Shown in pieces: positions 50,101 through 61,625 of a DNA stretch of 64,000 nucleotides. The DNA is taken from the NCBI GenBank assembly GCA_005408345.1, contig SEMN01000259.1, positions 620,001 through 684,000 of the forward strand, written 5' to 3'. Within the stretch, counting starts at the first letter, position 1. Every line of letters begins with the position of its first letter. Both the position numbers and the translations under genes were made by a program. This DNA comes from Macquaria australasica (taxonomy: Eukaryota; Chordata; Actinopteri; Centrarchiformes; Percichthyidae). The notes below the pieces were generated by a model. The model saw only the letters and a list, made by a program, of their open reading frames with translations, ran no database searches and was not told the DNA's origin.

Positions 50101-50233
50101 TGACTTCCTTTTTTCTTGTGCTCACATTTTTAGGCTGGCTAGCTAAGGGGCTTTAGATGTGCAGTGATTAGACAATAGTGGCGTAACAAACTGTGCTTCT
50201 GAGGACTGTATTTTGATTATTTTTACAGGGAGA
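47141..50233. other. Unique-looking non-coding block
   Basis: No gene or element is supported. The segments 48480-49220 and 49560-49850 have balanced composition and almost no simple repeat. They may be conserved regulatory DNA, but only an alignment could show it. A12 lies near 49916. Confidence 0.45.
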
Positions 50234-50458
50234 ATGTTGCAACCACCTCGAACCATTTCCTCTAGCCTGTTAATGTTCCTCTCATTGTTATCTCTATCTG
50301 CTGTTCTTACTCGTAGCCCTGCTGTTCCAGATAGCACAGTTCAGCTGTATTTTTCCCACAATTATCTGATAGTGTATGTGGGCAGGAAAGAAGATGTTGT
50401 CCCCTCCAAGCCAGACCCAAGACCACAAGAATTTGCACCCTCCTCGTCACACTGCTAG
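50234..50458 (+). CDS. Small open frame, 74 codons, with a signal-peptide-like start
   Basis: The ATG at 50234 follows an acceptor-like TTATTTTTACAG by five bases and has A at -3. The predicted 74-residue product starts with an uncharged leader and an arginine, then a hydrophobic core at residues 12-25 (LLMFLSLLSLSAVL). SPA follows at 28-30, which fits the small-residue rule for signal peptidase cleavage before residue 31. The rest is polar and Pro-rich, with a single Cys at the end. I recognise no family. T-rich DNA easily produces a hydrophobic run by chance, and there is no matching promoter or polyadenylation signal nearby, so this is only a candidate. Confidence 0.17.
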   Translation: MLQPPRTISSSLLMFLSLLSLSAVLTRSPAVPDSTVQLYFSHNYLIVYVGRKEDVVPSKPDPRPQEFAPSSSHC

Positions 50459-50773
50459 CCGTTTTATTAGCATAGACTCATTTGTTTCTTATTAATTATG
50501 CATTAATGTCAACCCACTAATGAAGGCAAGGTCAAGACATTGGAAAAAGATTCCAGGAGTGAATGTACCCAAAGGAGCTGGAGAATTTCAAGAGAGTGAA
50601 TGCTGAAATATCTCTCACATTTGGTGACTGGTTCGGTGCATTGAGTGCAGACATCATGGGATGATGGGTGTGCTTGTTAAAGGTTGCACAGAGCTACTGT
50701 GCTCACCCTCATCACAGGGCCTATTCTTGCTTTCTTCCCTCAACCTCCCACGCTTTTCTTTTTTTTCTTGCAG

Positions 50774-51113
50774 TCTCTCCGGTCCTGAAGTCAGTCCTGA
50801 GCTTTGCTGCCGAGCCTTAGCCTGAGAGCAGCATGACTCCCCTCCTCCCTACACCTCTACACCCTCATTATCGGCCACCATCTGCCCGACCTTACCCTCA
50901 CATCACTCCTTTCCACCCAGCAAGCCCATCAACACTCCCCTCTCACTCTCTACTGGCACCTTGGCTCACAAGCCTGCCACAGCTGCCATCTCTCTCCAAG
51001 TTACACATTTGTCCTCTTCGGCCATGTTTTATGCTCTGTAATCCCTCTCTCTTTAGTCCTTCTTACATGAACAAGCTGTGTGTAAGCCACTCCACCAGAA
51101 ACACTGATCTCTA
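50774..51113 (+). other. Exon-like segment after a strong acceptor, Pro/Ser-rich frame
   Basis: A near-perfect pyrimidine tract ends TTTTTTCTTGCAG at 50773. About 60 bp later an ATG at 50833 (A at -3) opens a 93-codon frame rich in Pro, Leu, Ser and His (MTPLLPTPLHPHYRPP at the start). A donor-like GTAAGCC occurs at 51082. The composition is simply C-rich DNA translated, and no domain is visible. A non-coding transcript exon fits as well as a coding one. Confidence 0.2.
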
Positions 51114-51666
51114 AGTAGTCTCAAGATTTTTTGTCAACCCACTTTGATTCTTTACAGCCTCTAAACACTGCATGCTCCCTTCCACTGTTCAGATAAGGTA
51201 ATGTGAAATTAATCGCTGAAAAAGAAACCTGTCCATATTTGGAAAGATAGTAGGTCTACAATAGTGAGATGACACCCAAAACTTTCTAAGAATGCAGTTT
51301 GATAAGTTTGGAGTACCTAATTTTATTATAGACAAAGAAAGTCTGAGTTAACCTCAAACCCTTCTTTCAACAGAACATGAAAGTCCAATCTAGTCCTCTG
51401 AATGTGAGCTTCTGCAGTCCCGGGCAAGCCACAACTGACCGAACATCTTGGTGTCAGTATGGCACAGCCAGTTTTACTATCAGGCCTGTCTTTCTGTCTT
51501 CATGTTGTCTAAGACTTTGTCTGCCCAGAGAGCTTACAGGCAGAGCTGGGGGAGAATGGTGGGCTACAGCCGCTCGTCTTGACAGATAAACAGGATTTTG
51601 TGTCTGGCAAGCCGAAGATTGTCAGCTCCAATCTCTTGAGAGAATTACAACCGGCAGTCAATGTTG

Positions 51667-51760
51667 GGACAGTGGCTCAACAGACAGAGCATCAGACCCT
51701 GTGTATCTATGAGTAGGAGATGCAGACTCCTTCATCACGATAGCGCTGCATGGTTTATTC
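51667..51760 (+). mobile_element. Possible tRNA-derived SINE head, tRNA-Lys-like
   Basis: GTGGCTCAACAGACAGAGCA (51672) followed by TCAGACC resembles the D-arm and anticodon-stem strand of tRNA-Lys (GCTCAG...AGAGCATCAGAC). A degraded B-box-like GATGCAGACTCC follows at 51719. The acceptor stem does not pair, and the anticodon region is altered, so it is not a working tRNA gene. The body of the SINE is not recognisable. Confidence 0.4.
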
Positions 51761-54700
51761 ATGTCTGACAGAGCCACAGGTACAGTTCAAGGTTCCAAGA
51801 GCTCTGTTTTTCAGTGGTGAAACAGCTTCTTCGTAAACACGTTATAAAAAGACAGAATGTAAATGTCACCCGGTTTGTGTTAAAGCATAATAATTGTAGT
51901 TTGAATTCAAGAACAGGTGGGTGACAGGGAATCTGAGCGAATGCTTCATGAATTATTAGCTTTTTACATTTTCACCTTTCATCTAAAGATTGCCTCTTTA
52001 TCTCTGGCTTTGCCTGTGCCGCCTCTTTGTCTATACCACAGTGGTAGTGGGAGAATAAAGGCTTTAATTGCATAACTACCGTCAACATTTGACAAACAGC
52101 ATTCGCAGTTGGTACTGCTCTCTCCCAGCTTGTGGGAGCCCAAGTCCAGCTATTGACCTTTATGCTCTGAATGGAGCCCCAGAGGTCACATTGTTGTCTG
52201 TGTTAAATGTCAGCAGTTAATGTCTCAAAGCGATGCCGACAGTTTAAAACACGTAGGCTGGATAAAAGGCACCTCTCTACCATCAAGTACCTCAACTCAG
52301 GTTGGTATTTCCTTTTGTAAAAGGGGGCGGGTTCTCGATGCTCTCTAAATCAATTGGAATGAGTTGGCTGCAAGGCCCCTTTGGCACTGAGCGGCATTAC
52401 CCAGAGATAAGGGAGCTGAGACGTGACAAGCCATATTAACCAACCAGCTCTCCTCCTGATTGGATCATTGCTGTGCTGCTCGCCTGCAGGAGGGAGCCCA
52501 GCATCTAATTGAACAGTCTGCCTTTCTGTTGACAAGACTATAATTTCTACATATCACCAAGGAAAACACTCGTCTTGTTTTTCTGCCTGTGTGCCGAGGT
52601 TCTGATGAATGTTGGCTAATTTCTCTAGTGGAGACAAGCCTCAATCACATCAAAGACAAGGTTCGGTTCGTGATAATTTACTGGAAGGAGAGGTTTTAGA
52701 GGGAAGGGGGCTGTGTAATGGAGGGGTGGCCGTGGACAGGGTTAAGTGGATCAATGTCTATTTCTTTAGCCTACCCAAAGCTCAGATGTTAATCTAATTT
52801 AACATCTGATGGGAGAGGGTGCACAAAATAGAGAGAGAATGAATTACAACAGATGTCATGGGGAACATGGCTAAATAATTCAGTTACCTAAGTGTGGAAT
52901 GACATTTATCGAATTGTGACTATTAATAGCACAAAGGTTGGGCTGAAAGAAACGGTAGCCTGTTAGTTAATACCTGTGTAAATTGGTTTTGAATATTCCC
53001 TGCAAACTTTTCATTTTATGCAGAAGAAAAAAAATATCAGCAACAGGGTTTATTTTTAGGAGCAGAAGTAGATACGTAACATGGAAATGTCCAGCGGTTT
53101 AAGTGGTTCCCAACCTTTATGGCTTGTGAGCCATCATCACTGGTTGTACTGGGGTCAGTGGGTTTTTGGCCCTGTTTTATTTGGATGATTTTTAGAGTCC
53201 AATTAGTCAGTAATTCCAGAAAAATGTAAAGATTAGAAATTATATAATTCTATGTAGCATAAATCCGTTTTTTTTGCTTGTCTATCTTGCTAAACATCTC
53301 GCTACCCCAATAATTATTTTATTTATTTATGTTCTTGGAGTGGGACAAAGAACTGGTCAAAGAACATGTTACTTACAGCAAGTGATCAGTGTAGTAACAT
53401 TATTTTACTGCTACTGTTTCTGCTAATGATTACATGAATTATGAATATTATAACACTTGTTCACAGTACTGTTTATTGGCTAATGTATCTCATTCTCGGT
53501 CACTACAATGCATTGGATTACGGTAAACAGATAACTGATAACATACTGTATTTCCATTTAATTACCACTGATTACAGGCAAAACGATCTAGCATGCCTAG
53601 TTAAGTTTCTCATCAAACATTCATGTTCAAAAGACAGGTCAGCAGTTAGAAGTGCTCACTGATTTGCTGTTGTCATCCCTCACGCTGGCTCTTTATGTTG
53701 TTATTTATTTCAAGCATTTTTCACTTAAATGATCAACTGAGCATTTGTAACGTCAAAATGATTGAATGAGCTATTCATACAAGAACTGAACTGAGTGTAC
53801 ATTTGCTTTAAAGCTGTGAAAAATCAGAGGTTCACATCTGTGTTGTTGGGAAGGATTTGAGCTCTATTTTCAATAATGGAAGGATCTGGAAGACACATCA
53901 TTTTCTGTCATCTCGTCCCACCGATCACAAAGCTATATGTGTATACCCAGAATTGATGTATTCAAAGAAATCCTTGCTTCGCGGCTGTCAGAGTCAGGAA
54001 TGAAAGCTATCAGCAGCATCAGACAACTGTGTCTAAAGCAATGTTTCAATGTTTTGCATGCTCCGGCTCCCATATGGTGTTTTACATTTCCTCCTTGAAG
54101 AGCCCATCATGCATATTATTGACTTCTATTTTGAGAGACTCCCCACATTGCAGTGTGTAGAGTGAAGTGTAGGGGTTCCCCCAAACATCTGTGCCCACCA
54201 GGGCCAGCCACACAGCAGCTGTGACTGATAAAGCAGATCCTCTCCTCAAGAGGGAAAAAAACTTGTTCTCTGTTCCCTCTTGACTCTCAGCCCACCGCTC
54301 CTGTCCTGTCCCTGAGGCGCAAGCGTCCAACTTCCAAATGCCAACTCAGTCAGGAGTTATCGCCACTATTTCCCCAGCGAAAAATGTCAGATGGATGGTG
54401 ATTTTCTGCTTTATGATTTCACAGGAGTGGTGACCGTACAGTGTGAGAGAGATACTCTGTCCCAGTTTGATAAGTGGGGCATAATAATGAAAATGGCTTT
54501 TTGAAAACTAAGGTAAAGCCTCATTTCAGCTCTGGCAGGTCAGTTGAAACTGCAAAGGACAATGTTTAGTACACTGTTATAATCATTATTATCCATTTTC
54601 TTTCATCCTTATGCTCTTGATATTGTGTGCAAACTTAATTTGTTTGCATCTGTTTTGCTAGGTTGTTATAAATCTCAGCTAAAATGTGCTGGAGCCTTCC

Positions 54701-55700
54701 AAGGAACAATGACAACATCCATCATGGATTGAACTATGCTGCCTCTCATATCGTTCATTCGGGGTGTATTTCACAGCCAGTGAGACACAAACGAAAGACC
54801 AAGCAGGCCGTGGCTCAGCGCCCATTGTCACTCTTCCTGAACAAAAGGCAATAATCGCCCATGCATCTCCAATCCGAGCCGAGAATAAAACAAGGTGAGA
54901 AAATGAGCACCGAGGCACCACCGCAGGGGGAGAAAATGTGAAAGGACGCTCAATGACACGCCTAACACATTTAGCATCACTGCACATTTTTTTAAAATCC
55001 CTCAGAATTGTAAAAGTCCAGCGGCGTTAGGCCACTAAAGACAACAGTTTCCTTCTGATGGCCATAGAGAGTGAAGTGGTCGCAGAGTAAGGCGATCAAG
55101 GAAGTGAGTACAGTGATTTGACTGTGGGTTGATGCAGAGTGTCAGTGGAAGCTACTTAAAGCTGTTACAGTGAGATTTGACTGCCATTTATCATATTTTC
55201 TTTTGAGTCGTGAATGGAGCAGAGAGAAGAGGCTTACTGGATATTTTTAGACTCTCTTTGATGGCTTATTAGCTGGACTGGAACGCTTTGACTCTCTTAA
55301 AACCAAATATAAATACTGTATATCACAATGATGGCAAAGGACCAAGAATAAATCACTGTTTCTGTGGCTATCAGTGACAGAATGGAAATGAATGGAATAG
55401 ATGCCCTCAGTAGAAAAACATATATCTCATCTCCATATGACTTATGGCATATACATTTCTTTACTGAGTTATAGAGATATTATAGAAATATTTATTAAAG
55501 ACACAGCTGCTATTTATTGTGCAACTAGTACTGAAACTTTTAAGAATTTTCTAATGGCTTATTCACCATCTTGGATATTATTTTGTTTGTTTTTAGTTTC
55601 TTATTACTTATTATAGTTTTGTTTTTTTCAATTACAGGAACACATTTTGGGAAATAAATGTTTCAGAAGATCAGTGTCAGTCAGTGTTGCCAAATAGTGG
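51761..55700. other. Non-coding block with one possible hAT end
   Basis: At 53103-53122 the word GTGGTTCCCAACCTTTATGG followed by CTTGTGAG resembles the end of a common fish hAT-like repeat, but I could not find the opposite end. The stretch 54680-54980 is open on the minus strand for 102 codons, without a motif. Nothing else is recognised. Confidence 0.4.
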
Positions 55701-55714
55701 CTTTCTCTCTATGA

Positions 55715-56141
55715 GTGCCTTTTAAGATCCCTTTAGCAACCTTGCATACTGCGGCTGCAGCTTTACAAGAGTTATCCCACGATCTTGTCACAAACTTTTT
55801 TGGTGACAGGGCCTTCTCAGTAGCTGCACCAAGACTCTGGAATAGTCTCCCTCAAAATATAAGAGCAGCAGAATCTCTTGACTCCTTTAAAAAGTGTCTT
55901 AAGACCCACTTTTACTCCCTTGCTTACCCCTGCAATGATTCCTCACGTGATTTGCACTCTACATTGTATAAATGTCTGTATGCGTGTTTGTGTAAATTGG
56001 TGTGTGTAGGTGTGCACTATGTATTTATGCATGTATTAAGTACTTATGTCTTGTGATTATAATTTTGCTGTTTGTTGTTAAGCACTTTGGCACAAAGTTT
56101 TTTAACTCACTCTATAAATAAATTTGACCTTGACCTAGTTT
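55715..56141 (+). mobile_element. 5'-truncated LINE: ORF2 C-terminus and 3' tail (L2/CR1-like)
   Basis: The frame from about 55749 reads ALQELSHDLVTNFF, then GDRAFSVAAPRLWNSLPQNI (55805-55864), then SLDSFKKCLKTHFYSLAYPC and a stop at 56057. GDRAFSVAAPRLWNSLP is a hallmark of the end of L2/CR1-type ORF2 proteins in fish. The 3' untranslated region follows, with CACTTTGG near 56083 and an AATAAATTT near the end, closing in a TGACCT-type short repeat (56128-56139). It is a typical dead 5'-truncated copy. The coding part is intact in this short stretch, so it is younger than the other LINE pieces here. Confidence 0.78.
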
Positions 56142-57409
56142 ATTCCAGTGTGTGGATCCTCTCTGTTCGAGAAGTTTTAGTCTATACAGCCTAGATACAA
56201 AAGGAATTGTGAAATTATAGGTAGATTAGATTCATATTGATGATATCATAGCAGCCTGAATATTAAAAATAGCTAATGATGAAGCTAGCTACAGTCGGTT
56301 AAGCTTAGTTTGAAAATATGTTCACAAAATGAAGTCAATTTTTTGAATTTTTAACTTTTTACCTACATGCATGCGTGTATGTATATATGTGAGGTCATAG
56401 AACAGGCTTTAAAATAGTTATCAAAACTGGTGTTAAATCCATCTGTCTGCATTCAGTACAGATATACTGTATGTAGCTAGCTTAATGCAAAGATTAGAAG
56501 GAAATGGAAACTGCTAGCCTAGCTCCATCAAAGTTGCCCCCCAAAAGCGTCAAAGCTGTCTTGGCTTTTCACACTTTGTATCCAACATGTAGAAATATAA
56601 AACAACATAGTACGGTTAAAGTAGCCGTAGCTAACACCCTGGTGCTTTTTACAGTGACTATAAGAAAAATCATGCACTTACTGGAGCTGTCAACTTTCCA
56701 CACAGTCATAACTCTGAACAAAGCAGAAAACTCTACATTCAACACGAGCTTGCTAGATAGCAAGATGCAAAATATAAATGAGATGACAGTTGGATACAGT
56801 GACACTTGACTTATTCCCAGTATAAACACAGTCTCCCACTGTTAGCTGCCCATGACTGGGTGTTAAAGACAGTACAGCAGAAACAGGGCAGTGTTACCAG
56901 CTGGTCTGAGATTCGATCTGACCACAAACCCCTTTTTGCTAACCTGTAGACCAACCCAAAGACATCCCTCCGATTTGTATGGTTGTATTGCTCATGAATA
57001 CCAAGTAAAACTCAGAGGCCCTTTTGGTCTCCATCTATTCATTTCAGTGCACAGTTTGCCGTGTACACTCTTATTACGTCTCATTCTGCAAGTGTCTCAA
57101 TGAATACCAAGCAATCTGCAGAGAGCACAGGTCAGACAGCACAACACGGGGTACCTAACCATCCAGTAACACTGAATGAGATCTTTGCCTCACTTTTCCT
57201 TTTTGTGGGGCAACCTTCATGCTAAGATAATGTGAAGACAACCCCCATGGCCTCTTAAACCTGCTACTCACCCACCCATCCTGCCTTTTCTTTCTGCATG
57301 GCAGATGAGGATGCAGCACCTACACTGCCTTACACAGATGCACATATACAGACATGAGTGGAAAAACTACATTAACTCCATGTGCCACAGACGGCGCACA
57401 CAGTCATGA
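56142..57409. other. Non-coding block, nothing recognised
   Basis: The stretch 56270-56530 has several GCTAGC and AGCTAG words and may be old repeat DNA. The open frames of about 100 codons at 56504-56829, on both strands, are accidental by appearance. Confidence 0.4.
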
Positions 57410-57442
57410 ATATTTGACGTGGCGCTGCCCCACGTCAAATAT
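57410..57442. repeat. Hairpin with 13-bp perfect stem
   Basis: The arms ATATTTGACGTGG and CCACGTCAAATAT flank a seven-base loop (57423-57429). Each arm contains a GACGTGG/CCACGTC word, a possible bZIP or bHLH site in both orientations. Confidence 0.7.
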
Positions 57443-59247
57443 AAAGCTCGGAGATTTTTAAGCTCAACTCACTGGTCACCATGCATCTTTAATCAGGTCT
57501 GGCCCTCTTGTCCAACAGCAAGAAAAGGATAACTGCTGGGACCCAGAGTTTGAGAAAGTAGCCGGCCCTCTCCACCTTGATGAATAAGTAAACACATTCA
57601 ACCAGGCAGAGATGCAGTCGGCTGCCTTTGAGTCGATAACAAGTAGATTTGTTTTCTTCTGAAAGCAGCGTTGTTTACAAGCTACCGATTACCCCTCAAA
57701 TTTGATCCATCTCAACAGTTTCCACTGAGCTTTGACACAGCCTGGCTCGTAGTCCGACCACATCCTCTTTCTCCTTTCAACGTGCCCAAGCAGCATCTTC
57801 TGAAAGGTGTATTTCATTGCGCAATAAAAAAGAAATTAGGTTGTGCCTGCACTGAGCTTCTGTTTATGAGGTTCCCATAAATATTTTCCATCTAAATTTG
57901 TGTCAATTTTGGAGCAGCTTCCTTCCTATGGAGACAAACTTGATTTTCTTGAGTTATTGTAATATTCTTTGCATAGACTTCAGATAGCTCACTGCTCAAG
58001 GTTATTTTCAATAAGAAGCTGTTTAATGTTAATGCAGCTTTGTATAAACTCCTGAAATCAAAATACACATGAAATCTCTCTGTGCACTTGCATGTGCATG
58101 TGTAACAATAACCGCTGTGTGTACTGTAGGCTGCGCACCGCATTTTCTTTACATTAAACATTGATACGTCTTTTTATTTTTCACAAAATCCAATCCGTTC
58201 CATTGCTTGCATGTCATCAAACAAATAAACAATAATGTTTACCAAATGGCTTTGTTGTACAACATACCCGCTTATTAAAATGGCATCTCATTAGAAACAT
58301 TGAGCAGCCGTTTTACATGAGATTAATTGGATTTTTTGAAAGCACTTTCTCTTCATTATCATTCTGTCTTGCAAATGGATTCACTGCAAAGGCAATGCAT
58401 ATTCATTTTACAGGAAGCTTGAAAATTGTTCGGAAATGAGCCAAAGGTGGAGCCGGGCTGCTGTGCCGACTTACGCTGAATAATAAACACAAGAGCCTCT
58501 GCTCTGGAGGTGAAAGAGAACGGCTGTGTCTGCGGAATATATTTGGAGACCTGCTGAAAACATGACTCTCACTTTCAGTGAAGATATTATAGTTAATGTG
58601 TTAAAGCCTTCAACATTAATTAGTATTAGGTCTAACGTGCTTTTGAATGGTATTTATTGTTAAAAGCATGTAAATAGTACTCATTCAAACATGTTCAGAC
58701 TCGAAATGATGAACAGGATGTATGTGTTTTCGTTGCCCATGCTGGCAGGTAGACTGGGATGCAAGGCGTACTCTTGGCTACCTCTTATACTGTAGTGGCA
58801 TTAATAATGCACACAGACAAGCTTTTTCTGGATTCTGATTTGCTATTTCAAAAGGCAGGAGGAAATATGCAGCATACTCTCTTAACAGAGTGGTCTAGTT
58901 GCACTTTCATGAAATGAGTAGGGATGACTCTCTCTCTCTCTTTTTTTTCTTTGACGTACTATTTTGAATGTGTAATGTGTATATTTCAACATCAGAGGAG
59001 CCCACTTGGTTGAAAGCCTGCCTGAGGCTGGGAACCAAACAAAAAGTTTTCCATTTTTCCAAGTTATGGACTCTTTTACCTGAGGCAAGATGAAGTACTT
59101 CAAAGGCAAAGGGCATCCTTTGTCAGCATCTCAAACTGACAGCAACAGATCCACCTGAAGAGTAATTGCAGACAACCGCAATTCAAAAGAAATAGTCCCT
59201 TTGGCTACACATCCAAAAACAAGAGACACACAATTTCACTGAGCTGT
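57443..59247. other. Non-coding block, nothing recognised
   Basis: This is unique-looking DNA with balanced composition around 57850-58560 and a CT/T-rich patch at 58928-58950. No gene, RNA or element is supported. Confidence 0.45.
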
Positions 59248-59308
59248 AACACACAGATAGATCCTTCATTAACCTCAGCAGGGTTAATGAAGGATCTATC
59301 TGTGTGTT
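59248..59308. repeat. Hairpin with 27-bp perfect stem and 7-nt loop
   Basis: The arms 59248-59274 and 59282-59308 are exact reverse complements (core GATAGATCCTTCATTAACC), with loop TCAGCAG. The total size of about 61 nt is in the range of microRNA precursors, but a perfect stem with no bulge is unusual for a vertebrate microRNA. A recent inverted duplication or a fold-back artefact is at least as likely. No related copy is visible elsewhere in the window. Confidence 0.85.
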
Positions 59309-60691
59309 TGTCAGTAGAAAAAGAAGAGTAATTATAAACATGTCTATATTTAACTGTAAAGTGGACTAATTAACATGTTGACATATCAGCATGTAACAGT
59401 CATTATTCATGTGTAATACTACAAAATATACATAGGTGAATGTTACACCCTTTTTTGACTGTAGGAGACGTTTGCCCTCAACCTGATTCTAACTGATTTT
59501 CTGGAGGAATCAGACCTGGGAAATTAGCCAGTGTCATCTTTGTGGAGACATTCTTAGTCTTTAGCTGTGAGCATAAATGTCACTGAACAGTAAAACACTC
59601 GTTAATTGAAGTGCAATTGTGTTACAGTTGGTTCGGTGCCTCATTTAGTTCTATCTGATTATAGCAATAAACTGCCACCACAGTTACAAATACCAGTGAC
59701 AGAAAAGAGCCATAGAGACACAGACTGAAAGCTTTTGTGGTATTATGTAACCAGAAATCGAATCAAATAATCAGCATCATTTTTGCATCATATAGAGCAC
59801 CTGCTTGTGGCCCAGCACAACCACTGTCTTTAACTGTTGGCCATTGAGCAGTTTGAGGTTAACGCTGCAATTAAAAAGACCTTTCTTGCCCCATAGCACA
59901 AAATTACTATAATACATCTGCAGTTGTCGATTGATAACAGTAACTCAACAATTGAATGCGCTTGGACAAATGCCTTTAAAAGTCACTGCGTTTTGGGGCA
60001 GAAATTCAACATTATCCACAGTTTTGATACTTTTCCAATCTCATTAGTTGGTCATAGAAGAACAGGGACTGTAACAGATGAACTACAGTGAAGAAATTGC
60101 TCAATTGCAGCATCATTAAAAGGGTACAGAACTGGATTAGGGTTTTTTATGAGGATCTGGGAGCTCATTTCTGTCATCACAAAATGCCACGGTGTTTTGC
60201 ATAACCAAGGTTATAAAATAATAGGCTGATGATGGAAAACTCAAGGTCTGAGCAATGACCGCAGGAATTTGCTGAACACTCTGTAATGTTGCTGTGGCAC
60301 AAACAGGGTCGTTAAGGTTGAATAAGTACAGAAGTCCCAGAATAGCTAATTAATATAGACCATGTGCTCTTGGAGACTCATGGGAGGCCAGACACAACAA
60401 ACACAGGCAGGGCGAGATGTGCAAAAAGTAGGCTGCACTTCATCATTTTGTTGGTGGCGGTGGTAGTAGAAAATATAAATGTAAGATTTAAAAAAAGAAT
60501 GTGTCTCATGTCTGTATCAGATTTTGAATCCTAATGCATTCTCAGCAAGCAGCCGAGCTAATCTTCCATACATACATTACAGTGGTATCAATGATTCCCT
60601 TGAAAGGGCTTTTTCATCCGTGAAACATTTGTTTTTGATTACCAAAGGAGAGGCTCAGCGAGGGCAGCCCAGTCAGGGGTATTGGAGATAA
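59309..60691. other. Non-coding block, nothing recognised
   Basis: There are only short frames and unique-looking AT-rich DNA. I see no element, RNA gene or regulatory site that I can support. Confidence 0.5.
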
Positions 60692-60957
60692 ATGTCTTTT
60701 AGTGATTGGCCGTCCCACACATCTCTCATCAAATATTCATGCTGGAGACTTGGGAGACTATCGAGGATGCAGGGATATAGGATATTCTCCCATCAGTCTA
60801 GCACTGGGATAGTTAGTCAATTTTGCAGCAGAGAGCCGCCTCCAGAAAAACACCGCTATTCAAGGCTGGTGAGGCCGGCAAGAAACATGGGCTTCTCCAC
60901 TGAGGTATTGTGCTGTACATCTCAGTTTCTTTTTGTTGCTCATTCTCCTGCATTCAG

Positions 60958-61144
60958 GATGAAAGAATGTGTGATCTCTAGGATTGTGAAGGATGCTTTT
61001 GAAATGTATAACTTTAAAGATTACGGATTTCTTGATTTAAATTGTAAACACTACTGCGATCTCAGTAATGCAGCCTGGTTTCTTTTGCTTTCTGATGAAT
61101 GTTTGCCTTCAGAATTAATACAAGATGCAGTTAATAATTATTGA
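60958..61144 (+). CDS. Weak terminal-exon-like segment, 61 codons
   Basis: A long pyrimidine tract ends TTCTCCTGCATTCAG at 60957. One base later an ATG (60959) opens 61 codons to a TGA at 61142. They include the words ISRIVKDAFEMYNFKDYGFL and ECLPSELIQDAVNNY, which look like folded protein but match nothing I know. The same frame also runs upstream to 60692 through unrelated-looking sequence, for 150 codons in total. In a window of this size and base composition, one frame of that length is expected by chance. AT-rich codons argue against a normal teleost exon. Confidence 0.15.
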
Positions 61145-61256
61145 ATGAGACGAAAATGATGTTACTATTATCATAATTGTTAGAGATGTGTGCAATTTTG
61201 TTAAAATGTTGAATTTTCTAATCTGAACTACTTTTTTCATTCAAGCATGATGTTCA

Positions 61257-61625
61257 GAATCAGATTTATTGCAAAGCAGGATTTCACATACAAGGAATTT
61301 GCTTTGGTATATTGGTGCATAAATAGCATAGAAAAAATAAATAAATAAATAAATATTATATATATATATAAAATAAAGCAAATAAAAAGCAAGTACTGTA
61401 AAAAAGCAAGTCAAGAATACATAAATAATAATAATATAAAAATAGAGAATTTAGCAATAAAAATGTGAAGAAATATTATAAAATAAAAAAGAATAAGATA
61501 AAATAAGAAAGAACTGTACAATATACTTTTATGAAAATAAAGAGCTGTACATTTTGTGCAGGATGTGCAAAATATGAACTAGGGGATGTGCAAAGGTTCA
61601 CAGTGTGGAGTTAGTATACCAATTG
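61257..61625 (-). mobile_element. LINE 3' tail, minus strand, with simple-repeat expansion
   Basis: The block begins TTCAGAATCAGATTTATTGC (61257), the reverse of the AATAAATCTGATTCTGA tail found on many fish LINEs. Next come ACATACAAGGAATTTG near 61290, then a long A/T-rich zone with (AAAT)5 at 61333-61352 and (TA)n at 61357-61369, and finally TTTGTGCAGGATGTGCAAA near 61553 and GGTTCACAGTGTGGAGTTAG near 61595. The order matches the 3' untranslated part of a common teleost LINE read backwards. No coding part is visible, so it is a severely 5'-truncated copy. Confidence 0.65.

Noticed and set aside
51667..51740. Functional tRNA-Lys gene
   Set aside because: Acceptor stem does not pair and the anticodon region is altered; a SINE head fits better.
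59248..59308. Annotated microRNA gene
   Set aside because: A perfect stem without bulges and no known seed recognised; kept only as a hairpin.
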